Shown here: piece after piece, positions 1 through 6,743 of the stretch | Layout: each line of letters begins with the position of its first letter | How positions within the stretch are numbered: position 1 is the stretch's first letter | Source of the DNA: Brevundimonas vesicularis NBRC 12165 | Lineage (GTDB): Bacteria > Pseudomonadota > Alphaproteobacteria > Caulobacterales > Caulobacteraceae | DNA length: 64,000 nucleotides | Assembly (NCBI RefSeq): GCF_001592205.1 | Contig: NZ_BCWM01000003.1 | Coordinates: 124,001-188,000 of the forward strand | Reading direction: 5' to 3' | Translations under genes and position numbers: made by a program | Notes under the pieces: model-generated | What the model was told of the DNA's origin: nothing | The model's database searches: none | Seen by the model: only the letters and a program-made list of their open reading frames with translations

Positions 1-836
1 GCATCATATCGGCCATAGAGGTAGCGTCCTCCGGCGCTGCCGTTCGCACTGCCGTCGCCGGTGTCGCTGCGACAGAATCCGACGGAAAAAGCGCTGCCTT
101 CGAAACCCGGTTTCAGGAAGTTCAGGATGATACGGTCGCTGAAACCGCGTTTCACGGAATCGCCGGAATCGGTTCCGACGAATCTGAGTCCCCCGTCTCT
201 GACTTGCATCTCGAGCGAGGTGTCGCTCTGCCAGCGAATGCTGGCGGGCGGAATCTGATCGAAACCTAGCGTCTGCTCTTCCCGCGTCGCGTAGAAACGT
301 CCGGTTGCGGCTGTCTGAACAAGCCGACCATCGGCGCGCCGGACAATCAGGCTGACCCCGCTTCGGTCCGTTTCTCCACTCAGTCCACGCGGAAGATAGG
401 CGATGATCCTTCCGTCGCTCCAGTTATCGACCCTCAACTCCGGCCGTGTATTAAAGGGTCCGCCCAGATAGACACCGCCCGGCGCATCGCCGAAGCCGGC
501 GCCGGTGATGACATAGGCGGAAGGCGTTTCCTGCGTCCCCGGCGTGAACGTCGTCCGCTCGATCGCGCGCCCATTGATCCCGGCGATGCAGTCCGAACAG
601 TCGATGGGTCGCGCCACGGCGCGCAGGGCCGCCTGCGCCGCCGCGGCCTCGTCGCGCAAAACCTGACGACCGTCCTGGGCGCCGGGGCGTCGCAAGGTGA
701 TCGGCGCCGGTGCGACGACCTGGATCGCCGCTCTGTCCGCCATGGCCGGCCGCGAGGGAAGGCGAGCCTGGGCTTGCACGTCGGGCGCAAGGACGAGCGC
801 GACGAAGGCCAGGAGGAAGGACTTTTGAACGGTCAT
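1..836 (-). CDS. Secreted protein with IPT/TIG-like domain (3' end beyond window)
   Basis: The frame is open from an ATG at 836 to the left window edge, about 278 codons, so the C-terminus is missing. Residues 1-23 form a signal peptide ending in DVQAQA. Residues roughly 105-175 (ITGAGFGDAPGGVYLGG, then a beta-rich stretch with DNWSDGRIIAYLP) resemble an IPT/TIG immunoglobulin-like fold. A CSDC pair lies just before it. I see no catalytic motif and do not know the function; a surface or periplasmic structural role is an inference. Another in-frame ATG lies at 842; 836 has the better-spaced AGG. It is divergent from the DUF3617 gene, and an inverted repeat lies between the two. Confidence 0.6.
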   Translation of the reverse strand, partial: MTVQKSFLLAFVALVLAPDVQAQARLPSRPAMADRAAIQVVAPAPITLRRPGAQDGRQVLRDEAAAAQAALRAVARPIDCSDCIAGINGRAIERTTFTPGTQETPSAYVITGAGFGDAPGGVYLGGPFNTRPELRVDNWSDGRIIAYLPRGLSGETDRSGVSLIVRRADGRLVQTAATGRFYATREEQTLGFDQIPPASIRWQSDTSLEMQVRDGGLRFVGTDSGDSVKRGFSDRIILNFLKPGFEGSAFSVGFCRSDTGDGSANGSAGGRYLYGRYD

Positions 837-920
837 GGGCATGGCCTAAGTCTGGGGGCGTCTCAGCGCCGTCGCCGAGATCGAGCACTCATGTCAGCCA
901 CGGCTAGCAAGGCGCGTTGA

Positions 921-955
921 GCCGAAACATTCCCCGCCGGGGGGAATGTTTCGGC
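921..955. promoter_or_regulatory. Perfect 15-bp inverted repeat, probable operator
   Basis: The left arm gccgaaacattcccc (921-935) and right arm ggggaatgtttcggc (941-955) are perfect complements around a 5-base centre. The element sits in the divergent intergenic region, 86 bases from the start at 836 and 72 bases from the start at 1027. There is no T-run, so an operator is more likely than a terminator. A near copy lies at 1535-1569. Confidence 0.55.
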
Positions 956-1026
956 GACGGCGCCGCTCCTACCCTGATGCGCGGGTCCGCACCGTTACGG
1001 CCCGCGAAACCGAAGGAAGCAGGGCT

Positions 1027-1539
1027 ATGAAAGCGACGATCGGGAACACCAATATGACATGGATCGGTGCTGCGTTCGGCGTGGCGGCGACCCTTCTGAT
1101 CACAGGCTGCGACGCCCAATCGAACGCGACGGACCGAGCCGCCAACAATGCCTCTGCTTCGGCGCCCAGCCGCTCGGCGACGGCGGCCCGTCGCCTGAAC
1201 GACGGCCTGTGGGAAACGGTTACGACCGTGAACGGTCACGCCATGCCCCCCGCGCGCAACTGCATCACCAAGGCGACAGCCGACGAGGTCAATGGCGATG
1301 ACGCCTCCGTCCGCCGCGGCCTAGCCCAGGCCAACCCTGCTCCAAGATGCGAAGTGCAAAACGTGGAGATCAAAGGGTCTCAGATCGCTTTCGACACGAT
1401 CTGCGACGGTCAGACCGTTCACTCCGTCATCACCTACGATGGAGATCGCTACGCCGGCGAGATGACGGCCGCTGGCATGGGCGTCATGGCGTTAAGCGCG
1501 CATCGTGTTGGCGCATGCCCGGCCCGGCAGGGCGGCTGA
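1027..1539 (+). CDS. DUF3617 family lipoprotein
   Basis: This is a 170-residue predicted lipoprotein. A hydrophobic N-terminus runs into the lipobox LITGC near residue 23. The mature part has the DUF3617 pattern: LNDGLWETVTTVNGHAMPP, then RNCITKATADE, a second cysteine (APRCEVQN), a third (DTICDGQTVHS) and a YAGEMTA strand. The family is common in Caulobacterales and Sphingomonadales and has no established function. The ATG at 1027 is chosen because GAAGGAAGCAGGG precedes it and the signal peptide begins there; the frame stays open upstream to 946. The 3' end is followed by the adhesin gene on the same strand. Confidence 0.8.
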   Translation: MKATIGNTNMTWIGAAFGVAATLLITGCDAQSNATDRAANNASASAPSRSATAARRLNDGLWETVTTVNGHAMPPARNCITKATADEVNGDDASVRRGLAQANPAPRCEVQNVEIKGSQIAFDTICDGQTVHSVITYDGDRYAGEMTAAGMGVMALSAHRVGACPARQGG

Positions 1540-1569
1540 ACCCATCCCTTCGAGGGGGAATATTTCGGC
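1535..1569. promoter_or_regulatory. Degenerate copy of the 921-955 operator
   Basis: The right arm ggggaatatttcggc (1555-1569) matches the right arm of the upstream dyad at 14 of 15 bases. The left arm at 1535-1549 keeps 9 of 15 positions at the same spacing and overlaps the end of the DUF3617 gene. It lies about 115 bases before the adhesin start. This suggests one regulator for both genes (inference). Confidence 0.4.
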
Positions 1570-1682
1570 TGGCGGCCGATTGGTAAGCGTCCCGTCCTGA
1601 TCGACACGAGGCGCGTCTCCTTCCCTTCGGTTGAAGCTGGAGACGCCTCGTCGTGTGGTCGTGCAGCAGCCCGGAGATCCCG

Positions 1683-3065
1683 ATGAAAGCCCAATCCTTA
1701 ACCCTCGCCCTTGGCCTTTGCGCCGCTCTCGCCTTCGGCGCTCCTGCTTTCGCCCAGGTCGCGCTAGGCGGTGGTTCGGCGGTCCATCCCACCGATACAG
1801 CGGTCGGCCGCACGGCTGAGGCGACGGGCGGCGGCGCGACCGCCGTGGGCGACGCCGCCAAGGCGAAAGGAGACAGCTCGACCGCCCTCGGCGCCGACTC
1901 TCAAGCCGCTGGCGAAAGATCCACCGCCGTAGGTCAGAACGCCCAGGCCACCGACGCCTTGGGTACCGCCTTGGGGCAGGGCTCGGCCGCCAGCGGCGCG
2001 TTCTCGACCGCCTTGGGCGGCTTGGCTCTAGCCAGCAACACCGAAGCGACGGCGGTCGGGATGGGGGCGCTTGCGACGAACGCCTACACCACTGCGCTGG
2101 GCTCAAACGCCCAGGCCAACGGCCGTTTCAGCCTATCGATCGGGTCCGGAGCCTTGGCGACCCAAACCGACACCATCGCCGTCGGCGCCCTGTCGCAGGC
2201 GTCAGCCGACAACGCGATCGCGATCGGTCGGTCGGCTCTCGCCAGCGCGACGAATGCAGCCGCTTTCGGCTGGGGGGCGAACGCCACGACCGAGGGCAGC
2301 GTCGCGGTCGGTTCGGGCGCAGTGGCCAGCGGCTATGGGCAAACCTCGGCCTTCGGCTATCGCGCCATGGCCACGGGTCTGACGACGACCGCCATCGGGG
2401 CCTCGACCACGGCGCGCGGCGAGGATTCGTCAGCAATCGGCGCCGGCGCCACCAGCTACGCCTACAACTCCGTGGCGCTCGGGGCGAACTCGACCGCTCG
2501 CAGGGACAATTCCGTATCGGTCGGTTCGACGGGCGAAGGCGGGTTTACCCGACAGATCGTCAATGTGGCGGCCGGAACCCAAGACACAGACGCCGTCAAC
2601 CTGGCGCAGCTCAACGCCGCCATCCTAGCGGCCGGAGGTCTGGGAAGCGGTGTCGATTACCAGCCTCAGATCGATGCCCTGAACGCCTCGGACGCGAGCC
2701 AGAACAACCAGATCAGCGCATTGAATGCGCGATATGCCGTGCAGGAAGGGCGGATCAACGCACTCGACGCTGCCGTTCAGTCGGCGTCTGAACGTATGCT
2801 GATCCTAGCGGGCGGCCTCGACGCCTTGCGTCGCGACATGCGACGCGGTGTGGCGGGCGCGGCGGCGGTGGCGGGCGTCATCCCGCCTTCCGCGCCGGGA
2901 CGCACCACGGTGAACATGAATATCGCGGCCTATGACGGCGAAGCGGCCACCAGCATCGCCTTCGCCCACCGCCTGGCCGTCTCCCGCCCCGTCATCGTTC
3001 ATCTGGGCGGTAGTTTCAGCGCCGGAAAGCCCATTGTTCGCGGCGGATTCTCCGCCGAATTCTGA
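1683..3065 (+). CDS. YadA-type trimeric autotransporter adhesin
   Basis: A 460-residue surface adhesin with type Vc architecture. Residues 1-24 are a signal peptide (AAALAFGAPAFA-type end). Residues about 35-285 hold many degenerate head repeats of the pattern S-T-A-(L/V/I)-G, as in DSSTALGADSQAAG and STAVGQNAQATD. The neck/HIM motif TRQIVNVAAGTQDTDAVN lies near 290-307, a short coiled coil near 325-375, and a beta-barrel anchor forms the last 80 or so residues, ending FSAEF with the terminal Phe expected for outer-membrane insertion. Family knowledge predicts three chains forming one barrel. Start 1683 has GGAGAT eight bases upstream. It may share regulation with the DUF3617 gene through the 1535-1569 dyad. 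Confidence 0.85.
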   Translation: MKAQSLTLALGLCAALAFGAPAFAQVALGGGSAVHPTDTAVGRTAEATGGGATAVGDAAKAKGDSSTALGADSQAAGERSTAVGQNAQATDALGTALGQGSAASGAFSTALGGLALASNTEATAVGMGALATNAYTTALGSNAQANGRFSLSIGSGALATQTDTIAVGALSQASADNAIAIGRSALASATNAAAFGWGANATTEGSVAVGSGAVASGYGQTSAFGYRAMATGLTTTAIGASTTARGEDSSAIGAGATSYAYNSVALGANSTARRDNSVSVGSTGEGGFTRQIVNVAAGTQDTDAVNLAQLNAAILAAGGLGSGVDYQPQIDALNASDASQNNQISALNARYAVQEGRINALDAAVQSASERMLILAGGLDALRRDMRRGVAGAAAVAGVIPPSAPGRTTVNMNIAAYDGEAATSIAFAHRLAVSRPVIVHLGGSFSAGKPIVRGGFSAEF

Positions 3066-3193
3066 CCTTCTCCTTCGAGCCTGGGCTGCTGTTGAAAGAC
3101 CGCCGCCCAGCTCCTCATCTCTCCCGTTGCTCAAAGATCGTCGTTGTCCCAAACTCGGCGCTCTGCACGGCTCGCAAGCCAGGAAGCCTGCCC

Positions 3194-4255
3194 ATGCGAA
3201 TGAAAGCGTTCATAGGCCTGATGATGTTTCAGGCTCTTGCCTGGCTGCCATTGACCGGCGTCGCCAAGGCCCAGGCGCCGATCATCGATGTTCATCTCCA
3301 TGCCATGGGCGCGGCCGATCAGGGGCCGCCGCCGCTGGCCATGTGCACGCCGATCAATCCCATGCCCACCTGGAATCAAACCCAGCCGTTCCTCGCCGCC
3401 TTTTTGGCGTGGTTCAAACATCCGTCCTGCTCCGATCCCATCTGGTCGCCGCAAACGGATGAGGAGGTTATGCAGCGGACCCTGGCGGTGATGGAGCGCC
3501 GCAACATCATAGGCGTCGTAAGTGGGACGAGCGCCCACGTTTCGGCTTGGCGCCGCGCGGCCCCGGATCGGGTGATCCCCAGCCTGATGCCGGATTTTCC
3601 GCCAAAGTCGGGGCTGACCGCCGAAGTCGCCGCGTCCAAGGCCCACGGCGACTTGGCCGTTCTGGGCGAGTTGGGTTTCCAATATGAAGGGATCGCACCG
3701 GATGACGCCCGTTTGGAGCCGATCTGGGCGGCGGCCGAGGCTAACGACGTACCCGTGGCGATCCATATGGGCCCCGGACCGCCCGGCGTCGCCTATATGC
3801 CTCAGTCCGGCTACCGCGCCCGGCTGAGCAGCCCGCTTCTGCTGGAAGAGGTTCTCGTCCGTCACCCCAAGCTGCGCGTGAACGTCATGCACGCGGGTTT
3901 CCCAATGCTGGATGACACCTTGGCCCTGCTGTACGCTCATCCACAGGTCTATGTGGACACCGGCGTCATCGTCTATACCCAGCCGCGCCCGGCCTTCTAT
4001 CGCTATCTCCAGGCCCTTGTAGACGCAGGCTTCGAGAAGCGGATCATGTTCGGCTCCGACCAAATGGTGTGGCCGGAAACCATAGAGCGCGCCATCGCCG
4101 TGATCGACGAGGCGCCCTTTCTTTCGCCCGAGCAAAAGCGGGACATCTTTTACAACAACGCCGCTCGCTTCCTGCGGCTCGACGCCGCAACCCTTGCCAG
4201 ACACCAGGCAATGGGTTCGCCCTCTGCTCAGGGCACGACCACCGCTCGACGATGA
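3194..4255 (+). CDS. Exported amidohydrolase (amidohydrolase_2 family)
   Basis: A 353-residue TIM-barrel metal hydrolase preceded by a signal peptide ending near AKAQA (residue 28). Visible family features are the N-terminal metal motif IIDVHLHAMG, the strand VAIHMGPGPP, the conserved histidine in VNVMHAGFP, and FGSDQMVWPE near residue 285, where the Asp would bind metal. The C-terminal helix EQKRDIFYNNAARFLRLD is typical of the family. Close homologues hydrolyse or decarboxylate diverse substrates, so the substrate cannot be assigned. The ATG at 3194 follows AGGAAG; a second ATG two codons later is equally possible. A strong hairpin follows the gene. Confidence 0.8.
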   Translation: MRMKAFIGLMMFQALAWLPLTGVAKAQAPIIDVHLHAMGAADQGPPPLAMCTPINPMPTWNQTQPFLAAFLAWFKHPSCSDPIWSPQTDEEVMQRTLAVMERRNIIGVVSGTSAHVSAWRRAAPDRVIPSLMPDFPPKSGLTAEVAASKAHGDLAVLGELGFQYEGIAPDDARLEPIWAAAEANDVPVAIHMGPGPPGVAYMPQSGYRARLSSPLLLEEVLVRHPKLRVNVMHAGFPMLDDTLALLYAHPQVYVDTGVIVYTQPRPAFYRYLQALVDAGFEKRIMFGSDQMVWPETIERAIAVIDEAPFLSPEQKRDIFYNNAARFLRLDAATLARHQAMGSPSAQGTTTARR

Positions 4256-4262
4256 CAGGCCC

Positions 4263-4290
4263 GCGCCGGCGTCAGACGCCGGCGCAAATT
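4263..4290 (+). terminator. Hairpin after the amidohydrolase gene
   Basis: Arms gcgccggcgtc (4263-4273) and gacgccggcgc (4275-4285) are perfectly complementary and begin 7 bases after the stop codon. The following run is aaatt, so this is a GC-strong terminator without a full T-tract. Confidence 0.5.
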
Positions 4291-4469
4291 AAAGATTGTC
4301 TTGCGACGAAACCATGAGTCTCTGCGCAGACGTTGGCTTCAGCGCGTCGTCGCCGTCGCCGTAAGGATTTCCGCTTATTGGACAAACGAGCGGTCCTAGC
4401 ACCGAGCTTGCGTACAACTCGCGTCGAACCGGATGAAGGTCGTGCTTTAAAGCCCAGCCGCTATCAGCG

Positions 4470-4832
4470 TTATCGCCGGACGTCGGCCAGCGCCCGCGCC
4501 GTGATCATCAACGCATCGCGTTGACGCTTGCCCATCCTGTCATAGAGGTCCGTGAGTTCACCCAAGACCTCTTGAGGTCCAGGCGGCGCTTCGTCCGGAT
4601 CGGCCTTGGGATAGAAGTCGGTGATTGAGCAGTTCAACGCTGCCGAGGCGCGTGCAAGCGTTGACGCCGCCATGCGGTTCACGCCCTTCTCGTATTTCTG
4701 GACTTGCTGGAACGTCACGCCGAGAGCCCCCGCCAGATCCGCTTGCGTCAGCCGGGCCGCAGCGCGGAGCGCCTTCAGTTGCGACCCCACATGGATATCG
4801 ATCGGGTCGAGGTCGTCACGCTGCGTCGTCAT
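4470..4832 (-). CDS. XRE-family HTH transcriptional regulator
   Basis: A 120-residue protein with a Cro/CI-type helix-turn-helix at residues about 15-70: HVGSQLKALRAAARLTQADL, ALGVTFQQVQKYEKGVNRM, then ASTLARASAALNCSITDFYP. The C-terminal 45 residues form a short helical tail. Similar small regulators are frequent in Caulobacterales. A GTG at 4862 would add ten residues; the ATG at 4832 is preferred as the conventional start. It is the last gene of a minus-strand run beginning at 6313, abutting a small membrane protein gene. Confidence 0.8.
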   Translation of the reverse strand: MTTQRDDLDPIDIHVGSQLKALRAAARLTQADLAGALGVTFQQVQKYEKGVNRMAASTLARASAALNCSITDFYPKADPDEAPPGPQEVLGELTDLYDRMGKRQRDALMITARALADVRR

Positions 4833-4862
4833 CGGCTCATTTCCATCGTCGCCACGCCGCAC

Positions 4863-5207
4863 TTATAGCAAAGGTCGTCTAGCGCGCCAGATGACGCCCG
4901 CCAAAAGTGCGGCGATGACCGCGATATTCCAGACGTAATAGGCCGACACATAGGCCCATTGCTCCAACTCGCGATTGCTGGCGAACGCGTAGTGGGTGGC
5001 CAGGATCAGAAGTTGGAATGCCGCCGCCGCCTGGGTCCAACGTCGACCAGATCGCATCGCCGCATAGAGCAAGAACAAGAACACCATGCCGTCGGCGACG
5101 ACAGCCACCCACGGTGTTTCACGATGATTAAAGGAACCAAGTGCGGTCAAAAGCCAGGCTAGGACAAGCGCGGCGGCAGACGCCTTTTCCCACCGCCCCC
5201 TCGCCAA
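4863..5207 (-). CDS. Small hypothetical membrane protein
   Basis: A 114-residue protein with three to four hydrophobic segments: AAALVLAWLLTALG, VADGMVFLFLLYAAM, FQLLILATHYAF and IAVIAALLAGVIW. I recognise no family. The only long start is a TTG inside the loop of a perfect hairpin (5198-5217), so the true start may be downstream. The stop abuts the XRE gene, which suggests co-transcription. Confidence 0.45.
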   Translation of the reverse strand: MARGRWEKASAAALVLAWLLTALGSFNHRETPWVAVVADGMVFLFLLYAAMRSGRRWTQAAAAFQLLILATHYAFASNRELEQWAYVSAYYVWNIAVIAALLAGVIWRARRPLL

Positions 5208-5217
5208 AAGGCGAGGG
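5198..5217. other. Perfect 8-bp hairpin with AAAA loop
   Basis: ccctcgcc (5198-5205), aaaa, ggcgaggg (5210-5217). It lies between two minus-strand genes and overlaps the apparent start of the downstream one. It could be an attenuator or an intergenic repeat unit. Confidence 0.4.
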
Positions 5218-5240
5218 ACGCTGTGACAACCAGAAATCCC

Positions 5241-5280
5241 AGGGTGATGAGGTATATGGGCGACATCGCCCCATCACCCT
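5241..5280. other. Nested inverted repeat
   Basis: Outer arms agggtgatg (5241-5249) and catcaccct (5272-5280) enclose an inner perfect stem gggcga/tcgccc (5258-5271) with a two-base loop. It starts 8 bases after the stop codon of the minus-strand gene at 5288-5653. Together with the 5198-5217 hairpin it fills the intergenic gap with structure. Confidence 0.4.
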
Positions 5281-5287
5281 GTATGAT

Positions 5288-5653
5288 TCAGGCGGCGCCC
5301 TCAACGACACGCAACGCTGTCGCCTTCGTCACGCGAGGCACAGGATCGTCCTGCTTGTCCAACCCGCCTAGGCGCACCGATCGAAACTTGGTGCGATCCT
5401 TCACCTCGGCCAGCGCCTCGTGCAAATCCACCATCGCACTCTGGGCTTCGATCTGAGCCGCTAGGGCGCGCGCCAGGGCATCGAACGCGGGCTGGCCCAC
5501 TGTCGCAGCCAGCCCGGCCTCTCGGCGGCTGCGCGTCATCACCTGGGTCAGGCGGCCGAGGCGATGAATGGATTGATCCTGCCCAGCCTCGGCTTGGAGC
5601 AGGGCGTGTTGGAGGCGAGCAGCGATGGCCGCCGCCTGTTCGGCGCGTTTCAT
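5288..5653 (-). CDS. Hypothetical helical protein
   Basis: A 121-residue, alanine-rich, probably all-helical soluble protein (for example AEQAAAIAARLQHALLQ and FDALARALAAQIEAQ). No signal peptide, membrane segment or recognised domain is visible. The ATG at 5653 lies 28 bases after the stop at 5681 of the upstream gene. It belongs to the minus-strand cluster 6313 to 4470; its role is unknown. Confidence 0.5.
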   Translation of the reverse strand: MKRAEQAAAIAARLQHALLQAEAGQDQSIHRLGRLTQVMTRSRREAGLAATVGQPAFDALARALAAQIEAQSAMVDLHEALAEVKDRTKFRSVRLGGLDKQDDPVPRVTKATALRVVEGAA

Positions 5654-5680
5654 TTCTTCAGTCCGATGAGAGGCCGGGGT

Positions 5681-6313
5681 TCAGCCGCCGTAGCGAAGCT
5701 TCTGCAATAGGAAGGCGAACTGTTCTGCCCCGGCGAGGGCGATCACGATCCAGGCTGCAGCGGCGGCGACGCCGAAGACAACGAGGATGCTGCCGAGTTG
5801 CCGGTAGCCAATATCGACGGGTTGAACTGCACGTCCAACATGGCCGAGGCGATGTAGAACATCTCGGTCATGACCGCTCCCGGTGTCAGAAAGACCGCTT
5901 GCTTGCGGGTTCCCTCCACCAAGTGGCGGACCATCGTGCGTTTCGTGTCCGTGGTCGCCAGCCCCATTAGAATGGCTTCCATCTCGCGCCAGCTGACTGG
6001 CGGAATGGTGTCGTCGATAGGCGTCATGCGGCTTCCCTTCAGCCGCCACATTGAGCCCGGCGGCGACCGCACTAGCCATTGGGAGCGCATCGGGGTGCGA
6101 ACCACTCGGTGTGGCTTCCAAGGCGGCCAGCGCCAGGGCCGCAGCGATGCGGCTCTCCACCTGAAGCTTGCGCGCCGCGTTCTCGCAATGTTTGTCCACC
6201 GTGCCGGGTTTGATGCCGAGCGCTCGGGCGATCTGCTTGGAGTTGTGATGGGCGTGAACCAAGCGCAGGCATTCCCGCTCACGCTCTGTCAGCATCTCCG
6301 TAGACTGCGGCAA
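5681..6313 (-). CDS. LuxR-type HTH protein with C-terminal membrane segment (middle out of frame)
   Basis: This frame runs 210 codons from a TTG at 6313. Residues about 8-60 are a LuxR/GerE helix-turn-helix: LTERERECLRLVHAHHNSKQ, then IARALGIKPGTVDKHCENAA. Residues about 165-210 form a membrane segment, LGSILVVFGVAAAAAWIVIA. The stretch in between (about residues 95-163) is rich in His, Gly and Asp and looks non-native, while the frame one base away at 5820-6035 gives a normal-looking helical sequence. Two compensating indels at the GGG (6035-6037) and CCC (5819-5821) runs would restore one continuous protein. An upstream GAGGAG supports the TTG start; an ATG lies at 6295. Confidence 0.55.
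   Translation of the reverse strand: MPQSTEMLTERERECLRLVHAHHNSKQIARALGIKPGTVDKHCENAARKLQVESRIAAALALAALEATPSGSHPDALPMASAVAAGLNVAAEGKPHDAYRRHHSASQLARDGSHSNGAGDHGHETHDGPPLGGGNPQASGLSDTGSGHDRDVLHRLGHVGRAVQPVDIGYRQLGSILVVFGVAAAAAWIVIALAGAEQFAFLLQKLRYGG
5743..6027 (-). CDS. Overlapping frame holding the likely native middle of the LuxR-type protein
   Basis: From the ATG at 6027, preceded by GAAGGGAAG, this frame reads MTPIDDTIPPVSWREMEAIL and later AVMTEMFYIASAMLDVQFNP, which looks like real protein. After that it degrades to a Ser/Ala-rich tail (SAASSLSSASPP) and stops at 5743, exactly where the other frame becomes convincing. Either it is a separate small gene with a frameshifted 3' end or it is the displaced middle of the gene at 5681-6313. 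I favour the second. Confidence 0.4.
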   Translation of the reverse strand: MTPIDDTIPPVSWREMEAILMGLATTDTKRTMVRHLVEGTRKQAVFLTPGAVMTEMFYIASAMLDVQFNPSILATGNSAASSLSSASPPLQPGS

Positions 6314-6743
6314 AGGCTCTGGGTCTCCTCGACATCCAGGCGGACCTTCACCCGAGCAGACGCCTTAGACAACACCCTATGGGGTGAGGCTGGGTTGCAG
6401 AGATCAAGCGCCCAGGCAGGCATGGTGCAGATTGGAAGTCTAAACCCACTGGCGTTTGAACGATAGGGGCTTCAAGAATTGCGATTTCCATTCAGGCCCT
6501 TAGGCCGCCTGAAGTGGAGGCAAGTGGCGTAAGACTGACATAAACCCTACAGCGGCCATCGCGGCCGGCGCGGCGTCGACCAGATATTGGTTCCGGTTAT
6601 CGAAGCTGGCGCTATCGCGACTGGCCTGCGGACGCCCCGCGCGCTTCACCAGCAAGCTTTGCAAACCCGCGTGGCCGAGGGATGGCCGTTGATCGCGCTT
6701 TACGGCCTGGGCGCACACTCGACAGGTCGAAGCGGCGAGGGCA
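6314..6743. other. Intergenic region without a convincing gene
   Basis: These 430 bases separate the minus-strand LuxR-type cluster from the TetR gene. A small dyad, caccc-tat-ggggtg, lies near 6373-6386. An 84-codon minus frame (6754 to 6500) overlaps the TetR start and has no recognisable features, so I do not call it. Promoters for both flanking genes must lie here, but no clear -35/-10 pair stands out. Confidence 0.4.

Noticed and set aside
4333..4524. A 63-residue basic plus-strand protein
   Set aside because: Arg/Ser-rich composition, overlap with the end of the XRE gene and no ribosome-binding site.
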